DNA of 64,000 nt from the NCBI GenBank assembly GCA_963781775.1, contig CAWAHE010000016.1, positions 62,001-126,000 on the forward strand, given 5' to 3'. How positions within the stretch are numbered: position 1 is the stretch's first letter; each line of letters starts with the position of its first letter. The position numbers were made by a program, and so were the translations under genes. Below the pieces are notes generated by a model. It was not told where the DNA came from and did no database searches. It saw only the letters and a program-made list of their open reading frames with translations. The stretch is from CAVSRC01 sp963781775 (GTDB taxonomy: Bacteria; Pseudomonadota; Alphaproteobacteria; Rhizobiales; Kaistiaceae). Shown here one piece after another: positions 38,865-48,286 of the stretch.

Positions 38865-39094
38865 GGGCGTAGGCCTTCTCTATACCGGCGTCTCGGCTGC
38901 GCGAGGGCGGGCCAGCCCCGAAAGGCCGCCCGGTCGACGCCGATCCCTGGAGGATCTGGCGTCCCGCATTCGGGCCGTCCGTCCGCCTGTTCGGGGCGCT
39001 CATTACCGCAATCAACCTTGATTGTCGATAGGTCTGGCAAGTGACCGGAGGGGGGCTAGTCTTGGGCGTTCCAGTGTTGTCGGAAGGGTTACCA

Positions 39095-39526
39095 ATGAAG
39101 CCCGCCTGGGCTGCGGCCGTCGCTTTCGCCTGCAGCCTGATCGTCTGCGGGAGCGCCGAGGCGCGGTTCCAAATGTGTAACCGCACCGGCCAGGAAGCCA
39201 GGGTCGCCGTGGGTTTTCTAGATGGCGACGCCGGCTGGACCGCGCAGGGCTGGTGGAACGTGCCGGCCGGCGGCTGCGCAACGCTGGTCGAGAGCGCGCT
39301 GTCGGGATACTTCATCTATCTTCTGGTCGATGGCGGCGCCCTGCCGTCGATCGCCGGCCAGACGGAAGGCTGGTTCTGCACCGACAGCGACGGCTTCCGG
39401 ACCCGCAACCAGGACTACTCGGATAACCAGGGCCAGCTCTCGTGCGAGGCGGCCGGCCTGAAGACCGTGCAGTTCCACGAACTGATCGTCCACAGCCCCA
39501 GCGCGACCTTCAACCTCGACCCCTGA
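39095..39526 (+). CDS. secreted DUF1036 protein
   Basis: A 143-residue exported protein: signal peptide of about 24 residues (MKPAWAAAVAFACSLIVCGSAEA) followed by the DUF1036 core FQMCNRTGQEARVAVGFLDG, WTAQGWWNVPAGGCATL and a C-terminal cysteine pair. ATG 39095 is preferred over the frame start 39041 because GGAAGGG lies 7-13 bases upstream and a signal peptide starts there. DUF1036 proteins are small periplasmic beta proteins of unknown role. The gene lies opposite to and between rplS and trmD, splitting the usual trmD-rplS neighbourhood. Confidence 0.82.
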   Translation: MKPAWAAAVAFACSLIVCGSAEARFQMCNRTGQEARVAVGFLDGDAGWTAQGWWNVPAGGCATLVESALSGYFIYLLVDGGALPSIAGQTEGWFCTDSDGFRTRNQDYSDNQGQLSCEAAGLKTVQFHELIVHSPSATFNLDP

Positions 39527-39532
39527 TCCGGA

Positions 39533-40228
39533 TCAGTCGCGCTTGCCGCGCCCCTTGAGGTCCGGCCGGCGCGCACCGGTGAGCCGCTCGGCCTCGGAGC
39601 GACGCCACGCGGCGATGCGACCGTGATCGCCCGAGGTCAGCACCTCGGGGATCGTCCGCTCTTCCCAGACCTGCGGCCGCGTATAGTGCGGATATTCCAG
39701 GAGCCCGTCGGCAAAACTCTCCGCCGCCGCCGATGAGGCATTGCCCATGACGCCAGGCAGCAGCCGCACGACCGCATCGATGAGCGCCATCGCCGCGATC
39801 TCGCCGCCGGAGAGGATGTAGTCGCCGACCGAAACCTCGGTCAGTCCGCGCCCCTCGATCACCCGCTCGTCGACGCCCTCGAACCGGCCGGCGACGATCA
39901 GCGCGCCCGGCCCGCCGGCGAGTTGGGTAACGAACGTCTGGTCGAGCGGCCGCCCGCGCGGGCTCATCAGCAGGCGCGGACGCGGATCGCCTTCGGGCAA
40001 GGCCGCATCGATCGCGGCGGCCAGCACATCGGCGCGCATTACCATGCCCGGACCACCGCCGGCCGGCGTATCGTCGACGTTGCGATGCTTGCCCGTCGCG
40101 GATTGGCGGATGTCGCGGGCATCGAGCGACCACAGCCCGTCGGCCAGCGCCTTGCCGGCAAGGCTGATCCCGAGCGGCCCCGGAAACATTTCGGGGAAGA
40201 GGGTGAGGACGGTCGCGCGGAAGGTCAT
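39533..40228 (-). CDS. trmD: tRNA (guanine37-N1)-methyltransferase
   Basis: A 231-residue SPOUT methyltransferase making m1G37 in tRNAs. The trefoil-knot segments are present: LLMSPRGRPLDQ (about 88-99), CGRFEG-like AGRFEGVDERV and GDYILSGGEIAAM (about 134-146). Catalytic Asp is in the GDHGRI segment near 195. Length is typical. A 220-base gap with two inverted palindromic repeats separates it from rimM upstream. Confidence 0.96.
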   Translation of the reverse strand: MTFRATVLTLFPEMFPGPLGISLAGKALADGLWSLDARDIRQSATGKHRNVDDTPAGGGPGMVMRADVLAAAIDAALPEGDPRPRLLMSPRGRPLDQTFVTQLAGGPGALIVAGRFEGVDERVIEGRGLTEVSVGDYILSGGEIAAMALIDAVVRLLPGVMGNASSAAAESFADGLLEYPHYTRPQVWEERTIPEVLTSGDHGRIAAWRRSEAERLTGARRPDLKGRGKRD

Positions 40229-40256
40229 GGCCGCTGTCCCAAGGCCGCGAATTTGC

Positions 40257-40332
40257 CACCTCCCCCCTTGAGGGGGAGGTCGGATTTCCCCGGTTTGCGG
40301 AGCAAACCGGCCTTGGAAATCGGGGTGGGGGG
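40257..40332 (+). repeat. GC-rich palindromic repeat, copy C1
   Basis: CCTCCCCCCTTGAGGGGGAGGT is followed by nested inverted arms (ATTTCC 40284-40289 with GGAAAT 40315-40320, and a 9-bp pair at 40290-40298/40302-40310) and closes with GGGGTGGGG. It faces a second copy in opposite orientation 20 bases away. The 223-base trmD-rimM gap (40229-40451) is almost entirely these two repeats. Confidence 0.65.
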
Positions 40333-40351
40333 TAAAGGCAAAGCGCGACCG

Positions 40352-40434
40352 CCACCCCCCTCTTGGCTCCGCCAGCGGTTTCGCACAACGCGAAACCGGG
40401 CTCCGCCGTTCTCCCCCTCAAGGGGGGAGATGGG
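40352..40434 (-). repeat. GC-rich palindromic repeat, copy C2 (inverted)
   Basis: Read on the minus strand it begins with a CTCCCCCCTTGAGGGGGAG hairpin (40411-40429), has a 9-bp inverted pair at 40376-40384/40390-40398 and closes with GGGGGGTGG, mirroring copy C1. Confidence 0.65.
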
Positions 40435-40451
40435 AATCCGTGGCGAGCGCC

Positions 40452-41000
40452 TCACGCGCCCTCCTCCTTTTCGCCGTCTTCGCCTTCCACTTCCGCCGGC
40501 GGCACGACGACCACCCGGCCGGCGGCAAGGTCGATCTCCGGCACGGCGTCACGCGTGAACGGGACGAGCAACGTGGCGCCCTGGGCCGGCGCAATTTCGA
40601 GAAGATCGCCGGCGCCATAGTTCGGCACACCGACGACCGTGCCGAGCGCCTCGCCGTCGGCGGTCACCGCCGGCAGGCCGATGAGGTCGGCATGGTAGAA
40701 TTCATCGTCGTCCGCCGGGGGCAAGCGCTCGCGCGGCACCGATAGCTCGATGCCGTTCAGCGCCTCTGCCGCATTGCGGTCCGCTACCTCGCGGAAGCGA
40801 ACCACCAGCATGTCAGGCGACGCACCGGCCGGCCGCGCCGCCTCGACGGTAAAGCGGCGACCGTCGAACGCATCCAGCGGGCTGTAGCCGGCCACGTCCA
40901 TAGGCGATGCGGTGAAGGACTTCACCCGCAGCTCGCCCTTGATGCCGTGCGCCGCGCCAATGCGGGCGACGACGACCCGCCGCGTGCCGGTGGCAGTCAC
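40452..41000 (-). CDS. rimM: ribosome maturation factor RimM
   Basis: A 182-residue 30S assembly factor that binds S19 and helps process 16S rRNA. The N-terminal RimM barrel starts VVVARIGAAHGIKGELRVKSFT (about 9-30); the PRC-like barrel carries the HADLIGLPAVTADGEALGTVVGVPNYGAGDLLEI segment (about 103-136). A short acidic tail (EGEDGEKEEGA) is extra. It lies 41 bases downstream of rpsP. Confidence 0.94.
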   Translation of the reverse strand: MTATGTRRVVVARIGAAHGIKGELRVKSFTASPMDVAGYSPLDAFDGRRFTVEAARPAGASPDMLVVRFREVADRNAAEALNGIELSVPRERLPPADDDEFYHADLIGLPAVTADGEALGTVVGVPNYGAGDLLEIAPAQGATLLVPFTRDAVPEIDLAAGRVVVVPPAEVEGEDGEKEEGA

Positions 41001-41041
41001 CGCACACCCTGGCGTTGGTCACCGTCCCGCATGCGCAAGCG

Positions 41042-41425
41042 TCAGCCCGCGGCGGCGGGCGCCTCGGCCGCGGCTGCGTCGGCAGCAGCGGTGGCGGCGG
41101 TCGCTGCGGCGGCCGTGCGCTCCTGCGCCTTCTTGCCGGGCTGTGCTTTCTGCGGATTGTTGCGGGGTGCGCGCTTGGCGACGCCGGCCGCATCGAGGAA
41201 ACGCAGCACCCGGTCGGTCGGCTGCGCGCCTACCTTCATCCAATGCTGGATGCGCTCGAGGTTGAGCACCGTGCGCTTCTCGTGACCCTTCGGCAGGATC
41301 GGCTCGTAGGTGCCGACGATCTCGATGAAGCGGCCGTCGCGCGGAAAGCGCGAGTCGGCGACGACGATACGATAGAACGGGCGCTTTTTGGCGCCGGCCC
41401 GCGACAGGCGAATCTTCAGGGACAT
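41042..41425 (-). CDS. rpsP: 30S ribosomal protein S16
   Basis: A 127-residue S16 with the conserved start MSLKIRLSRAGAKKRPFYRI and VADSRFPRDGRFIE, and PTDRVLRFLDAAG near 71-83. The last ~40 residues form an Ala/Lys-rich tail not found in E. coli S16 (82 residues), a regular extension in Alphaproteobacteria. It follows the chorismate mutase gene by 39 bases. Confidence 0.96.
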   Translation of the reverse strand: MSLKIRLSRAGAKKRPFYRIVVADSRFPRDGRFIEIVGTYEPILPKGHEKRTVLNLERIQHWMKVGAQPTDRVLRFLDAAGVAKRAPRNNPQKAQPGKKAQERTAAAATAATAAADAAAAEAPAAAG

Positions 41426-41464
41426 TTCTCGTTCACTCCATTCGGGTTGCTGGTTGATCGCGTC

Positions 41465-41755
41465 TCACGAGCGCAGCGCTTCGTGATGGCGGATGACTTC
41501 CTTGGTGATGAATTCGTAGAACTTCTCGGCGAAGGCGGGATCGAGATCGGATTGCGTCGCCAGATCGCGCAGCCGCGCCAACTGGATCTTCTCGCGATCG
41601 GGGTCGGCCGGCGGCAGGTTGTGCGCGGCCTTGTAGATGCCGACCTTCTTGGTGAGCTTGAAGCGCTCGGCCAGGAGGTGGACGAGGGCGGCGTCGATGT
41701 TGTCGATGCTGGCGCGCATTTCGGCTAGTCCCGCGACCGCGTCACTGTTGTTCAT
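41465..41755 (-). CDS. chorismate mutase, AroQ class
   Basis: A 96-residue all-helical chorismate mutase converting chorismate to prephenate for Phe/Tyr synthesis. The first helix MRASIDNIDAALVHLLAERFKLTKKVGIYK supplies the arginines and lysine that bind the carboxylates; DPDREK carries the next Arg-Glu pair. ATG 41755 is chosen because GAGGGGG is 5-11 bases upstream; the frame itself is open to 41767. It starts 8 bases after the ffh stop, so aromatic synthesis is tied to an SRP/ribosome operon, an arrangement shared by many Rhizobiales. Confidence 0.9.
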   Translation of the reverse strand: MNNSDAVAGLAEMRASIDNIDAALVHLLAERFKLTKKVGIYKAAHNLPPADPDREKIQLARLRDLATQSDLDPAFAEKFYEFITKEVIRHHEALRS

Positions 41756-41763
41756 GTCCCCCC

Positions 41764-43290
<1,527 letters not shown>

Positions 43291-43409
43291 TGTCCTGTCA
43301 TTCCAAGCGGTTACGCGCCCGCGGGCGCATCTGCGCTGGCGGACGATGGCCTCCGGAGTCCGGCTCCGGTGGGTTTCTCTTACGTCAGGCTCTTTTCAGA
43401 GTTGGCCGG

Positions 43410-43438
43410 TATCTATGAGACACCGGCCGGCGAGTCAA
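43410..43438 (-). promoter_or_regulatory. sigma-70 promoter of the ffh operon
   Basis: On the minus strand TTGACT (43433-43438) precedes TAGATA (43410-43415) with an exact 17-base spacer, about 115 bases upstream of ffh. It is the best housekeeping promoter match in the window. Confidence 0.65.
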
Positions 43439-43456
43439 CAAAAGGCCGGGCGGCCG

Positions 43457-43840
43457 TCACAGCAATGCTGGGTTCCAACCGCGGCGCGCGACCATGCCGC
43501 CGACGAGCGCCAGCGCGGTGAAGGCAAACGCCAGCGGCACCAGCACGAACACGAGACCCAGCGGCAGCAGTCCGAGATCGGAGCCCGCGGGCTGAATGGC
43601 CAACATCGCCATGAGTTGCCCGGCGACCAGCGCCAAAGACCAGCGCCAGACCCGAACCGGCACCAGAAAGCCGAGGATCGCGACGAGGATCGCCTGTACC
43701 GGCAGCGCCGTGCCCCACCATCCCACAATGTCCCACGCCTCGCGAGCCGGATCGCCCAGCGAGAATATCGCCCAGCCCAAAAAGCCTGCGGCGGCCGCCA
43801 GGGCCGCCGCCGCGATTGTCGCACCGCCGATTGGTGCCAT
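43457..43840 (-). CDS. hypothetical four-helix membrane protein
   Basis: A 127-residue hydrophobic protein with four membrane segments (about 8-28, 44-62, 67-85 and 90-115), rich in Ala, Leu and Gly, with a single conserved-looking VWRWSLALVAGQLMA stretch. I do not recognise a family. It begins 12 bases after the msrA stop on the same strand and may be cotranscribed. The ffh promoter lies just downstream of its stop. Confidence 0.6.
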   Translation of the reverse strand: MAPIGGATIAAAALAAAAGFLGWAIFSLGDPAREAWDIVGWWGTALPVQAILVAILGFLVPVRVWRWSLALVAGQLMAMLAIQPAGSDLGLLPLGLVFVLVPLAFAFTALALVGGMVARRGWNPALL

Positions 43841-43852
43841 TGATGGGCGAAG

Positions 43853-44593
43853 TCAGGACTGGTTGGCCGCGAACACGAGCACCGGCTTGTCGCGCCACAG
43901 GTCCGGGAATGTCGCCTTCAGCGCCGCGATCTTCGGCAGGTCGTTGTAGAAGATGTACGGCTGGTTGGGGTGCAGAGTGGCGTAGTCCTGGTGGTAGTCC
44001 TCGGCCTGGAAGAAGGTGCTGTAGGGCGTCACCTCGGTGACGATCGGCTCGGGGAAGACCTTTGCCGCGTCGAGCTGCGCGATGTAGGCCTTGGCGACCT
44101 TGGCCTGTTCGTCGCTCATCGTGAACAGCGCCGAGCGGTAGCTCGGGCCCATGTCGTTGCCCTGGTAGTTGAGCTGCGTCGGATTGTGCCCGACCGAGAA
44201 GAAGATCTGCAGCAGCTTGCCGTAGGTGACCTTGGACGGGTCGAACGTCACCTTGACCGACTCGGCATGGCCGGTGGTTTCGGTGCCGACCTGCTCGTAG
44301 CTCGGATTGGCGAGCTTGCCGCCGCCGTAGCCGGACACCGCGCTTTCGACACCTTCAACGTGCTGGAACACGCCCTGGATGCCCCAGAAGCAGCCGCCCG
44401 CGAAGATCGCCGTTTCCGTGGCGCCGCTCACCGGTTCATCGACGGCCACGGCCGGAATGATGACCGCCGGCCCTTCGGCCTGCGCCACCGCGCCGTTGGT
44501 CAGGAAGCCGGCACTGGCGATGACGGCGAGCGCGCCCGCGGCTAGCAGCGCCGGGGCTTTGGGTATCCTCATGATGTCGCGAAGCGGGTTCAT
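43853..44593 (-). CDS. msrA: exported peptide-methionine (S)-S-oxide reductase
   Basis: A 246-residue MsrA that repairs S-epimers of oxidised methionine. A membrane/signal segment (about 14-38) directs it to the periplasm. The catalytic motif GGCFWG places Cys68 as nucleophile, and YHQDYATLHPNQPYI is the substrate-binding region. Cys68 is the only cysteine in the whole protein, so no resolving cysteine is available and an outside thiol must reduce the sulfenic acid. msrB lies 36 bases upstream on the same strand. Confidence 0.92.
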   Translation of the reverse strand: MNPLRDIMRIPKAPALLAAGALAVIASAGFLTNGAVAQAEGPAVIIPAVAVDEPVSGATETAIFAGGCFWGIQGVFQHVEGVESAVSGYGGGKLANPSYEQVGTETTGHAESVKVTFDPSKVTYGKLLQIFFSVGHNPTQLNYQGNDMGPSYRSALFTMSDEQAKVAKAYIAQLDAAKVFPEPIVTEVTPYSTFFQAEDYHQDYATLHPNQPYIFYNDLPKIAALKATFPDLWRDKPVLVFAANQS

Positions 44594-44629
44594 GGCTGGT
44601 CAACCTCTCTTCAAACCAGGTGAATTATC

Positions 44630-45235
44630 TCAGGTCGTCGGCCAGGCGATGAAGCGCATCGCCACGCCGTCCATGCAGTAGCGCAGGCCCGTTGGCTTCG
44701 GACCATCGTCGAAAACGTGCCCGAGATGGGCATCGCAGAGCGCGCACCAGACCTTGTATCCGCCCTGCTGCGCGTCGCCGGAAAGCACGTTCGCCTTGCT
44801 GATCGGCGCATAGAAGCTCGGCCAACCGGTGCCGGAATCGAACTTCGTCTCGTTGGTGTAGAGCGCGTTGTCGCAGCAGATACAGCGATAGAGGCCCGGC
44901 GAAAAGTTGTGCGAGTTCGGGCCGGTGCCGGCCCACTCGGTGCCCTCCTGCCGCGTCACCATGAAGGCCGTTACGGAGCCGGCGGACGGCGCATTGGCAA
45001 GCAGTGTCCGCCATTCCTCCTCGGTCTTCACCACCTTGTCGACCGTCTCGGGTCCAAGGTTCTTGCCGTCGTCGGAGAAGCGGTCGATCGTCACCTTGCC
45101 GGGCTTGCCGACGACGGTCGTGGCGCCCGCCGCACCGACCCAGCGCACAGCCGCGCCGACGGCGAAGACACCCGCCAGGGCGGCGCCGGAGGCGAGGAGC
45201 GCGCGGCGGTTCGGCCGGGTTGTGCTGGTATTCAT
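44630..45235 (-). CDS. msrB: exported peptide-methionine (R)-S-oxide reductase
   Basis: A 201-residue MsrB for R-epimers of oxidised methionine. A twin-arginine-like N-terminus (NRRALLASG, 9-17) and hydrophobic stretch indicate export. Zinc is held by C118/C121 and C164/C167; the catalytic cysteine is C187 in RYCMDG. The usual resolving-cysteine site in the FDSGxGWPSF segment is Thr136, so this is a one-cysteine type. ATG 45235 has GGAGGAA 6-12 bases upstream; the longer open frame is not needed. msrA follows in the same transcript. Confidence 0.93.
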   Translation of the reverse strand: MNTSTTRPNRRALLASGAALAGVFAVGAAVRWVGAAGATTVVGKPGKVTIDRFSDDGKNLGPETVDKVVKTEEEWRTLLANAPSAGSVTAFMVTRQEGTEWAGTGPNSHNFSPGLYRCICCDNALYTNETKFDSGTGWPSFYAPISKANVLSGDAQQGGYKVWCALCDAHLGHVFDDGPKPTGLRYCMDGVAMRFIAWPTT

Positions 45236-45411
45236 GGGCTTCCTCCCGCATGGGAACGCGGTTGTGCTTGTGTGACGGGAATATAGGGTCGGCGCGGCGA
45301 CACGCCCCACTCAATTCATCTTGAGGCCACCGTGACGCCGCCACGGTCGGTCACTATCTGGGTGGCGGGCGTCGCCGGAAGCGAGAGCGAAATGAAGAGG
45401 GCCGATTGTCC

Positions 45412-45681
45412 ATGATGCGCGTCACACTGGCCGCTATGGCGCTGCTGCTTGCGCTGGCCGCCGCGGCCTTCGCGGCGGACAATGAAGGCGATCCGGCACG
45501 CGGCACCGACGCCTTCCAGAAGGCTTGCGCGCGCTGCCACCGGAATGTCGCCCAGGTCGCTCCGGACCTCAGCATCGAGCAGCCGGAGACGATCTATGCG
45601 CTCGACGATTTCCTCGCCACGCACCACACCACCGACGCCACCATGCGCGCCGACATCATCGCCTATCTGCTGGCCCGCTGA
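45412..45681 (+). CDS. small periplasmic c-type cytochrome-like protein
   Basis: An 89-residue protein with a Sec signal peptide (hydrophobic 8-20, cleavage after AFA near 21) and one heme-attachment motif C39-x-x-C42-H43 (CARCH). A methionine in the ATMRADIIAYLLA tail could be the sixth ligand, as in small class I cytochromes. ATG 45412 has GAAGAGG about 11 bases upstream; a TTG six bases earlier is less likely. It converges on the flavocytochrome gene, with a 3-base gap, and depends on the Ccm system encoded at 51.6-54.9 kb. Confidence 0.78.
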   Translation: MMRVTLAAMALLLALAAAAFAADNEGDPARGTDAFQKACARCHRNVAQVAPDLSIEQPETIYALDDFLATHHTTDATMRADIIAYLLAR

Positions 45682-45684
45682 CGA

Positions 45685-47130
45685 TCAGCGCAGCGCAAAG
45701 AGCACGATCGCCGCGACCACGGCCGCACCGATCGCCGCGAACCCGGCCAGCACCGCGCGATCTTTTGCGGAGCGGCTGCCATCGCCGTAGTCGAACCGCT
45801 CATAGCGGATCGCCGGCAGCGGCACGCCCGCCGCGCCGAGAAGATCGCAAGCCGCGCACATCATTGCGCCCGGCCCGCACAGCATCGCGGTGACCCGGCC
45901 GCGATCAAGGCCGCTAAGCGCCTGCTCGATCGTCTCCAGCGTTACTCGGCCGCGCGCGTGAGGCCAGGTGCTGCCGGCTTCCTCGGCCAGAAAGGTCGCA
46001 TGGAAATCGAGCCCGCCGGCTTCCGCCAGCAGGCGCTCCGGCGCGATCATCGTCTCCGGTCGCGCGCCGGCATAGATCAGACGCACCGGGCGCCGGTCGC
46101 CTTGCGCGGCCAGTTCGCGGATGAGACCGAGGATCGGCGCGATGCCGACACCACCGGCGACGAGCAGCACGGCTTCGGCCGACTGGTCGAGCACGAAGCT
46201 GCCATGCGGTGCATCGAGGCCGACCGGCGTACCCGGCAAAAGGTCGCCGATACGATTGGTGAAGTCTCCCAACTCCTTGATGACGAAGGAAAGGTCCGTG
46301 CCGGCCGAGGGAGCCGAGGCGATAGAGAAAGGGTGGTCGATCAGCGGAAACCGCCAGCGACCGAACGCCAGCCACGCGAACTGCCCGGCGCGATAGGCCA
46401 GGCCCCCGCCCGATTGCAGGCGAAGCGTCACCTCCCACAGGCCCTCGGCCAGCTTGCTGGCGTCGGCGACCTGCCACGCGGTTCGGCGCATCCGCCACGC
46501 GCGCAGGCCATAGACGGTGAGCGCGCTGGCGACGACGAGGGCAGCGAGCAGCGGCCACACCGCCTGCAGCGGCAGGTTCCGCGAATAGGACCCGGCCCGC
46601 AACGCGTGGAGCACGACCAGCCCGGCCGCCACCAGAGCCAGCGCGCCATGGCTCGCCCGCCATGCCTCGTAGCGCACGCCGATGCGGTCGCGCAGCAACG
46701 CCAGCGCCACCACGACAAGGATCAGCGCCAGAGCGATGACGCCGGTCAGGTAGCGCGGCGCGGCCAGCATGTGCAGGAAACGCGAGAGGCCCCGGCTCGG
46801 ATCGGAGAAGAGCTCCGGCGCCACGTAGAGCAGCGGATGCACGAGCACCGCCACGGCGAGCGCCCGCGCCGACCATTTGTGGAACGCCATGGTGACGTCG
46901 ATCCCGATACGGCCGGACAACGGCTCGAAGCGGCCTGACGTCACGAATTGCAGCATCAGGGCGACGCCCGCCGCGAGCCCCGTCCCCGAGGCGGCCTCGC
47001 CCCATGCCGCCTGCACCGGCAGGCCCGACGCCAGCGCCAGCCCCATCGGCGCGATCAACGCAACGGCATAGAGGATCGCCAGCGACAGGCCGGAAAGACC
47101 GCGGATCGGCGGCGGAGAAATCTTGTCCAT
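45685..47130 (-). CDS. ferric-reductase-like flavocytochrome (FRD membrane domain plus FAD/NAD module)
   Basis: A 481-residue inner-membrane oxidoreductase. The N-terminal half has about six helices with heme-ligand histidines (FHKWSARALAVAVLVH and ASHGALALVAAGLVVLH). The C-terminal half is an FNR-type module: FAD-binding HPFSIAS, nicotinamide-binding GGVGIAPILG and MLCGPGAMM. An extra hydrophobic helix closes the chain (about 460-481). It should pass electrons from cytosolic NAD(P)H through heme to the periplasm; iron, a cytochrome or Msr enzymes could be acceptors. ATG 47130 fits the family start; the upstream open frame is a shadow. Confidence 0.85.
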   Translation of the reverse strand: MDKISPPPIRGLSGLSLAILYAVALIAPMGLALASGLPVQAAWGEAASGTGLAAGVALMLQFVTSGRFEPLSGRIGIDVTMAFHKWSARALAVAVLVHPLLYVAPELFSDPSRGLSRFLHMLAAPRYLTGVIALALILVVVALALLRDRIGVRYEAWRASHGALALVAAGLVVLHALRAGSYSRNLPLQAVWPLLAALVVASALTVYGLRAWRMRRTAWQVADASKLAEGLWEVTLRLQSGGGLAYRAGQFAWLAFGRWRFPLIDHPFSIASAPSAGTDLSFVIKELGDFTNRIGDLLPGTPVGLDAPHGSFVLDQSAEAVLLVAGGVGIAPILGLIRELAAQGDRRPVRLIYAGARPETMIAPERLLAEAGGLDFHATFLAEEAGSTWPHARGRVTLETIEQALSGLDRGRVTAMLCGPGAMMCAACDLLGAAGVPLPAIRYERFDYGDGSRSAKDRAVLAGFAAIGAAVVAAIVLFALR

Positions 47131-47191
47131 GCGCTGCCATTGGCCCGGCGGCGTGCGACCGGCCCTGATTTCGATCAACTGCCGCAAAAGA

Positions 47192-47218
47192 GGCCGGCGC
47201 CGAAAAACAGCGCCGGCC
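47192..47218 (-). other. strong hairpin with T-run upstream of the flavocytochrome gene
   Basis: A perfect 9-bp GC stem (47192-47200 with 47210-47218) with a 9-base loop; on the minus strand TCTTTTG follows. It lies 62 bases upstream of the flavocytochrome start in a 274-base noncoding gap, so it could attenuate that gene or end a short upstream RNA. No other feature is visible in 47131-47404. Confidence 0.4.
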
Positions 47219-47404
47219 GCAAGATTGCAGCGAAGAAAACAAAGAAGGTCGCGCTGGCAAAGCGCACCGCCATTGCTAGGCGCAGCGCGTGACAGGGCCG
47301 CGACGATGCGATGACCGACCGCGCCCGCCGTCTGGTATTTTGCCCGCCGTTCCGCCATATAGGGGCGGAAACCCGTTGATTTCATTGGCTCCGGACCAGC
47401 TCCC

Positions 47405-48286
47405 ATGACGGGCGGCGCGATCCCATTCCGCAAGATGAACGGCCTTGGAAACGAATTCATCGTTTTCGACGGCCGCGCCGGACCCGTGCGCCTCGCGCCC
47501 GAGGCGATCCAGTCGCTTGGCGCGGCGGACGCCATCGGCTTCGATCAGATGATCACCATCGAGCGCGCCAGGGGCGGCGCCGACGCCTTCATGCGCATCC
47601 ACAATCGCGATGGCGGCGAGGTCGACGCCTGCGGCAACGCCACCCGCTGCGTCGGCTGGCTCATCATGGATGAGAACGGACGCAAGCAGGCGACGATCGA
47701 GACCAATGCCGGGCTGCTGCGTGCCTACGACACGGCCGAGCCCGAGATGATCACCGTCGACATGGGCCAGCCACGCTTTCTGTGGAACGAGATTCCGCTC
47801 GCCGAGGAATTCGGCGACACCCGCGCCATCGAACTGCAGATCGGTCCAATCGACGCGCCCATCCTGCATTCGCCCTCGGCCGTCAGCATGGGCAATCCGC
47901 ACGCCATTTTCTGGGTGGACGACGTGGAGGCGTATGACCTCGCCCGTTTCGGGCCGATGCTCGAGCATCATCCGATCTTCCCCGAACGCGCCAACATCTC
48001 ACTCGCCCACGTCACCTCGCGGACCGCGATCACGGTCAAGACCTGGGAACGCGGCGTCGGCATCACCCAAGCCTGCGGCACGGGTGCCTGCGCCGCCGCC
48101 GTTGCCGCCATGCGCAAGGACCTGACCGAGCGCCGCGTGACCGTGACCTTGCCCGGCGGGCCGCTCGTGATCGAGTGGCGCGGCGACGGCCACGTCTGGA
48201 TGACCGGCCCGGTGGAAACCGAGTTCGAGGGCACGCTCGATCCGGCGACGCTGCGCTGGCAGGTTACCGCGCGAGGCGCCGCCTGA
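47405..48286 (+). CDS. dapF: diaminopimelate epimerase
   Basis: A 293-residue two-base epimerase converting LL- to meso-diaminopimelate for lysine and peptidoglycan. The two catalytic cysteines are Cys76 (DACGNATRC) and Cys224 (ACGTGACA), and the start has MNGLGNEF. It is the first gene of a plus-strand run; its TGA overlaps the next ATG as TGATG, coupling translation to mtaB. Confidence 0.97.
   Translation: MTGGAIPFRKMNGLGNEFIVFDGRAGPVRLAPEAIQSLGAADAIGFDQMITIERARGGADAFMRIHNRDGGEVDACGNATRCVGWLIMDENGRKQATIETNAGLLRAYDTAEPEMITVDMGQPRFLWNEIPLAEEFGDTRAIELQIGPIDAPILHSPSAVSMGNPHAIFWVDDVEAYDLARFGPMLEHHPIFPERANISLAHVTSRTAITVKTWERGVGITQACGTGACAAAVAAMRKDLTERRVTVTLPGGPLVIEWRGDGHVWMTGPVETEFEGTLDPATLRWQVTARGAA

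Noticed and set aside
45685..47535. A longer flavocytochrome start at 47535
   Set aside because: The added residues overlap dapF and the noncoding gap and contain no helix or family similarity; ATG 47130 fits.
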